Below, piece after piece: positions 5,844 through 8,135 of a stretch of 8,135 bases of DNA (positions are counted from its first letter, which is position 1; each line of letters opens with the position of its first letter). The DNA is taken from NCBI GenBank assembly GCA_030042575.1, contig JASHZK010000200.1, positions 1-8,135 of the forward strand. Direction: 5' to 3'. The DNA comes from Acidimicrobiales bacterium (lineage in GTDB: Bacteria; Actinomycetota; Acidimicrobiia; Acidimicrobiales; UBA8190). The notes beneath the pieces are model-generated. The model worked only from the letters and a program-made list of their open reading frames with translations. It searched no databases and was not told the DNA's origin. Both the position numbers and the translations under genes were made by a program.

Positions 5844-6841
5844 CCCCCGGCTCCGTCCCCTGCACCTCTAGCTGAGGTCGAGGGTTGGCCGGAGCGGGAG
5901 GCGGCCCGCACCGTGGGGGACGGGGTGTCGGCGAATCCCACCAACAGGAGCTCGGGGACGAGCACCACCCCGGTCTGCTCGGCCACCACGGTCCTGACCA
6001 AGTCGAGCAGTCGTCGCACGTCGTCGGCCGAGCCTCCCTCGTCGGCCTGGATGAAATTGGCGTGCTTGGCCGAGACCTCGGCGCTGCCCAGGCGCCGGCC
6101 CTTCAGCGCACACCGCTCGATGAGCTCGCCGGCCGCCGCCTGGGGCGGGTTGGTGAACACCGAGCCGGCGTTGGAGCCACCGGGCTGGTGTCGGCGCCTC
6201 CAGCGCACGATGTCGGCCACGAGCGCCTCGGCTTCCCCGACGTCGCCGGGCCGGAGGGAGAATTCGGCCCACACGACGACGTCGGCCGGGCCGAGCGACG
6301 AGTGGCGGTAGCGGGGGCGGAAGTCGAGCGAGGCGTGCTCACGGGGCACGCCGGCGGCCAGGTCGAAGGTCCGGTAACGCCACAGGGTCCCCGCCGTGTC
6401 CGATCCGTGCCCGCCGGCGTTCATGCGCAGGGCCCCACCCACCGAGCCGGGGACGCCCACCGCCCATTCCAGTCCGCGCAAGCCGGCGGCGGCACTGCGA
6501 CGGGCCGCCACCGGCATGCCGGCCGCCCCCCCGGCTCGCACCACGTGGTCGGCGATCTCGATCTCGGCGAGCCTCGGCCCCAGGCCGAGGGCCAAACCCT
6601 GGAAGCCGGCGTCGGCCACCAGCAGGTTCGAGCCCTTGCCCACCACGAGCAGCGGCACCGGCTCCCCCACGGCGGCGAGGGCCCGGTGCACGGCGTCGAG
6701 CGTCTCCTCGTCGTCCACATCGACCCACAGGGCGGCCGGGCCGCCCACCCGATAGGTGGTGCGTGCCCCGAGCGGCTCGTCGGCTCGGGCCAGCTCCCCC
6801 AGCGCCCGAGCGAGCACCTCGAGGACGTCTGTGGCGCTCAC
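5840..6841 (-). CDS. murB: UDP-N-acetylenolpyruvoylglucosamine reductase MurB
   Basis: A 333-residue FAD enzyme that reduces UDP-GlcNAc-enolpyruvate to UDP-MurNAc with NADPH, the second committed step of peptidoglycan precursor synthesis in the cytoplasm. The FAD-binding half shows RTTYRVGGPA (27-36), VVGKGSNLLVAD (66-77) and GLEWAVGVPGSVGGALRMNAGGHG (123-146). The substrate half shows YRHSSL (178-183), PGGSNAGSVFTNP (220-232) with the proton-donor Ser227, AEVSAKHANFI (254-264) and the catalytic Glu297 in VPELLLVG. The tail beyond 305 (about 28 residues, Ser/Gly/Ala rich) is not conserved in the family. The GTG start lies 7 nt after the murC stop with only a weak ribosome site, and the stop overlaps the ftsQ start, so murC-murB-ftsQ look like one translationally coupled unit. 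Confidence 0.97.
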   Translation of the reverse strand: MSATDVLEVLARALGELARADEPLGARTTYRVGGPAALWVDVDDEETLDAVHRALAAVGEPVPLLVVGKGSNLLVADAGFQGLALGLGPRLAEIEIADHVVRAGGAAGMPVAARRSAAAGLRGLEWAVGVPGSVGGALRMNAGGHGSDTAGTLWRYRTFDLAAGVPREHASLDFRPRYRHSSLGPADVVVWAEFSLRPGDVGEAEALVADIVRWRRRHQPGGSNAGSVFTNPPQAAAGELIERCALKGRRLGSAEVSAKHANFIQADEGGSADDVRRLLDLVRTVVAEQTGVVLVPELLLVGFADTPSPTVRAASRSGQPSTSARGAGDGAGG

Positions 6842-6848
6842 CTCTGGT

Positions 6849-8135
6849 TCACCGTCCCGCGGCCATGAGCTCGTCGGGCAGGGTGGTGAGGTCTCCCGCC
6901 CCGAGTGTCAAGCACAGGTCCCCGGGATGCAATACGGCGAGGAGTGCGTGCTGCAGCTCGGCGCGCTCGGGGACGTAGCGCACATCGATGTCGGGATGGG
7001 CTCGGGCGACCGCCTCGGCCACCACCCGCCCCGTCACCCCGGGCAGCGGCGTCTCGCCGGCGGCGAAGACGTCGGTCACCATCACCACGTCGGCGCCGGT
7101 GAAGGCGTCGGCGAACTGCTCGCCCAAGGCGGCCACCCGGCTGTAGCGATGGGGCTGGAAGACCACGACCAGGCGCCGGCCCTCGGACCCGGCCGCTTCG
7201 ATCACGGCACGGACCTCGGTGGGCAGATGGGCATAGTCGTCGATGAACAGCACGCGGTTGTGCTCGCCTCGCCGTTCGTAGCGGCGGGCCACGCCGGCGA
7301 AGCGGGCCAGGGCGGCGGTGGCCGCCGACATGGGAGCGCCCACGGCCATGGCCGCCACCGTGGCCATGGCCGCGTTCTGGGCGATGTTGGCCCCCGTCAC
7401 CGGGAGCTCGATGCGTCCCAGCACCGAGCCCGCCTCCACCAGGTCAAAGGTGACTCCCTCGGGCCCGACCGACAAACCGGTCACCCGGTAGTCGGCGTCG
7501 GCGGCGGCACCCACCAACCGCGCGCCGTGGCGACGCCCGAGGGCGGCCGAAGCGGGATCGTCGGCGCCGGCCACCACCCCCCCGGGACGGTCGGTGCAGA
7601 AACGGTCAAAGGCGTCGAGGAGTGCTTCGTAGCTCCCGTAGTAGTCGAGGTGGTCGGCCTCCACGTTGGTGACCAGGGCGATCTCGGGGTCGAGCCCCAA
7701 GAACGTCCCGTCGCTCTCGTCGGCTTCGACCACCAGCCACTGCCCACGGTCCCACAGGGCGTTGGTACCGATCTCGTTGACGTCGCCCCCGATGAGAAAG
7801 CTCGGGTGCAGGCCGGCCTGGACCAGGATGAGGGCGAGCATGGTGGTGGTGGTGGTCTTGCCGTGTGTCCCCGATACCGCCACGCACCGCCGGGAGGCGG
7901 CGATGGCCGCCAGCATCTCGGCGCGCGACGCCACCGGCACCCCCCGCCGCTCGGCTTCGGCCACCTCGGGGTTGGTCCGAGAGATGGCGCTCGACACGGC
8001 GACGAGGTCGGCGTCCGCCAGGTTGGCGGCGTCGTGGCCCACGTGGAGGTCCAGGCCCGAAGTCCGCAGGCGCTCGAAGGCAGCCGAACGTTTGAGGTCG
8101 CTTCCGCTCACCCGGTGACCCATGGCCGCCAACAC
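6849..8135 (-). CDS. murC: UDP-N-acetylmuramate--L-alanine ligase MurC (N-terminus cut by window edge)
   Basis: The visible 428 residues are nearly all of MurC, the ATP-dependent ligase that adds L-Ala to UDP-MurNAc. The frame is open to the window end. The edge codon GTG falls in the VLAAMGHRVSGSDLKRS stretch, normally about 25-35 residues inside the protein, so the true start is outside. In visible numbering: the end of the UDP-binding Rossmann domain (1-80), P-loop GTHGKTTTTTM (89-99), EADESDGTF (137-145), TNVEADHLDYYG (156-167), GANIAQNAA (248-256), the C-terminal domain with RRYERRGE (284-291), DDYAHLPTE (299-307), FQPHRYSR (326-333) and DVFAAGE (355-361). DDYAHLPTE and GANIAQNAA differ from the usual DDY(G/A)HHPTE and G-x-HN-x-x-NA. 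It directly precedes murB (7-nt gap). Confidence 0.97.
   Translation of the reverse strand: MLAAMGHRVSGSDLKRSAAFERLRTSGLDLHVGHDAANLADADLVAVSSAISRTNPEVAEAERRGVPVASRAEMLAAIAASRRCVAVSGTHGKTTTTTMLALILVQAGLHPSFLIGGDVNEIGTNALWDRGQWLVVEADESDGTFLGLDPEIALVTNVEADHLDYYGSYEALLDAFDRFCTDRPGGVVAGADDPASAALGRRHGARLVGAAADADYRVTGLSVGPEGVTFDLVEAGSVLGRIELPVTGANIAQNAAMATVAAMAVGAPMSAATAALARFAGVARRYERRGEHNRVLFIDDYAHLPTEVRAVIEAAGSEGRRLVVVFQPHRYSRVAALGEQFADAFTGADVVMVTDVFAAGETPLPGVTGRVVAEAVARAHPDIDVRYVPERAELQHALLAVLHPGDLCLTLGAGDLTTLPDELMAAGR
7842..7856 (-). repeat. Five-fold ACC repeat in the murC P-loop
   Basis: Five identical threonine codons (ACC on the coding strand) encode Thr93-97, straight after the catalytic lysine of GTHGK. 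The run of Thr residues is family-typical, but using the same codon five times makes a short trinucleotide microsatellite in an essential active site. Confidence 0.6.

Noticed and set aside
5885..6868. A 327-codon open frame on the plus strand, opposite murB
   Set aside because: It mirrors murB almost end to end. The murB motifs on the minus strand are unmistakable, and this frame has no family features.
7344..7373. Two copies of the palindrome GGCCATGGCC, 18 nt apart, as a possible protein-binding site
   Set aside because: Both lie inside murC and encode the repeated Ala-Ala-Met-Ala residues of a helix. Codon repetition explains them.
1..8135. A hidden novel system (defence, mobile, CRISPR, RNA element)
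   Set aside because: Every stretch over 170 nt is covered by a recognised housekeeping gene. I saw no array-like spaced repeats, no terminal inverted repeats with flanking duplications, no tRNA-like cloverleaf and no shift in base composition.

Overview
This window is a GC-rich chromosomal segment holding the distal half of a bacterial division and cell wall (dcw) cluster on the minus strand, with the 3' end of an isoleucyl-tRNA synthetase gene converging on it from the plus strand. Three things point to an Actinomycetota genome: the gene order, the pairing of SepF with FtsZ and no ftsA between ftsQ and ftsZ, and an IleRS C-terminus of the long-insert actinobacterial type. The direct murC-murB-ftsQ-ftsZ order together with divergent DivIVA and MurC motifs makes a deep lineage such as Acidimicrobiia plausible. 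That is an inference; no taxonomic marker was compared.

Layout, in transcription order along the minus strand: murC (8135 to 6849, its first residues lie outside the window), murB (6841-5840), ftsQ (5843-5040), a 167-nt gap with a candidate promoter and a strong Shine-Dalgarno, ftsZ (4872-3769), a 43-nt gap full of inverted repeats, pgeF (3725-3045), yggS (3048-2320), sepF (2298-1783), yggT (about 1732-1457), a 96-nt gap, and divIVA (1360-626). The ileS 3' end (1-622, plus strand) stops 3 nt from the divIVA stop. Genes are packed tightly: murB/ftsQ and pgeF/yggS each share a 4-base GTGA stop/start overlap.

Function: MurC and MurB make UDP-MurNAc and its first peptide adduct. FtsQ is the membrane scaffold of the divisome. 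FtsZ forms the Z-ring, and SepF is its probable membrane anchor in the absence of FtsA. PgeF and YggS are conserved housekeeping partners (peptidoglycan fidelity/purine chemistry and PLP homeostasis). YggT is a small membrane protein, and DivIVA is a coiled-coil polarity and wall-growth scaffold.

I see no mobile element, CRISPR array, RNA gene, phage gene or defence gene. No new multi-gene system is evident. The observations most worth checking are regulatory (the ftsQ-ftsZ and ftsZ-pgeF gaps) and a few substitutions in otherwise invariant motifs of MurC, YggS and DivIVA.
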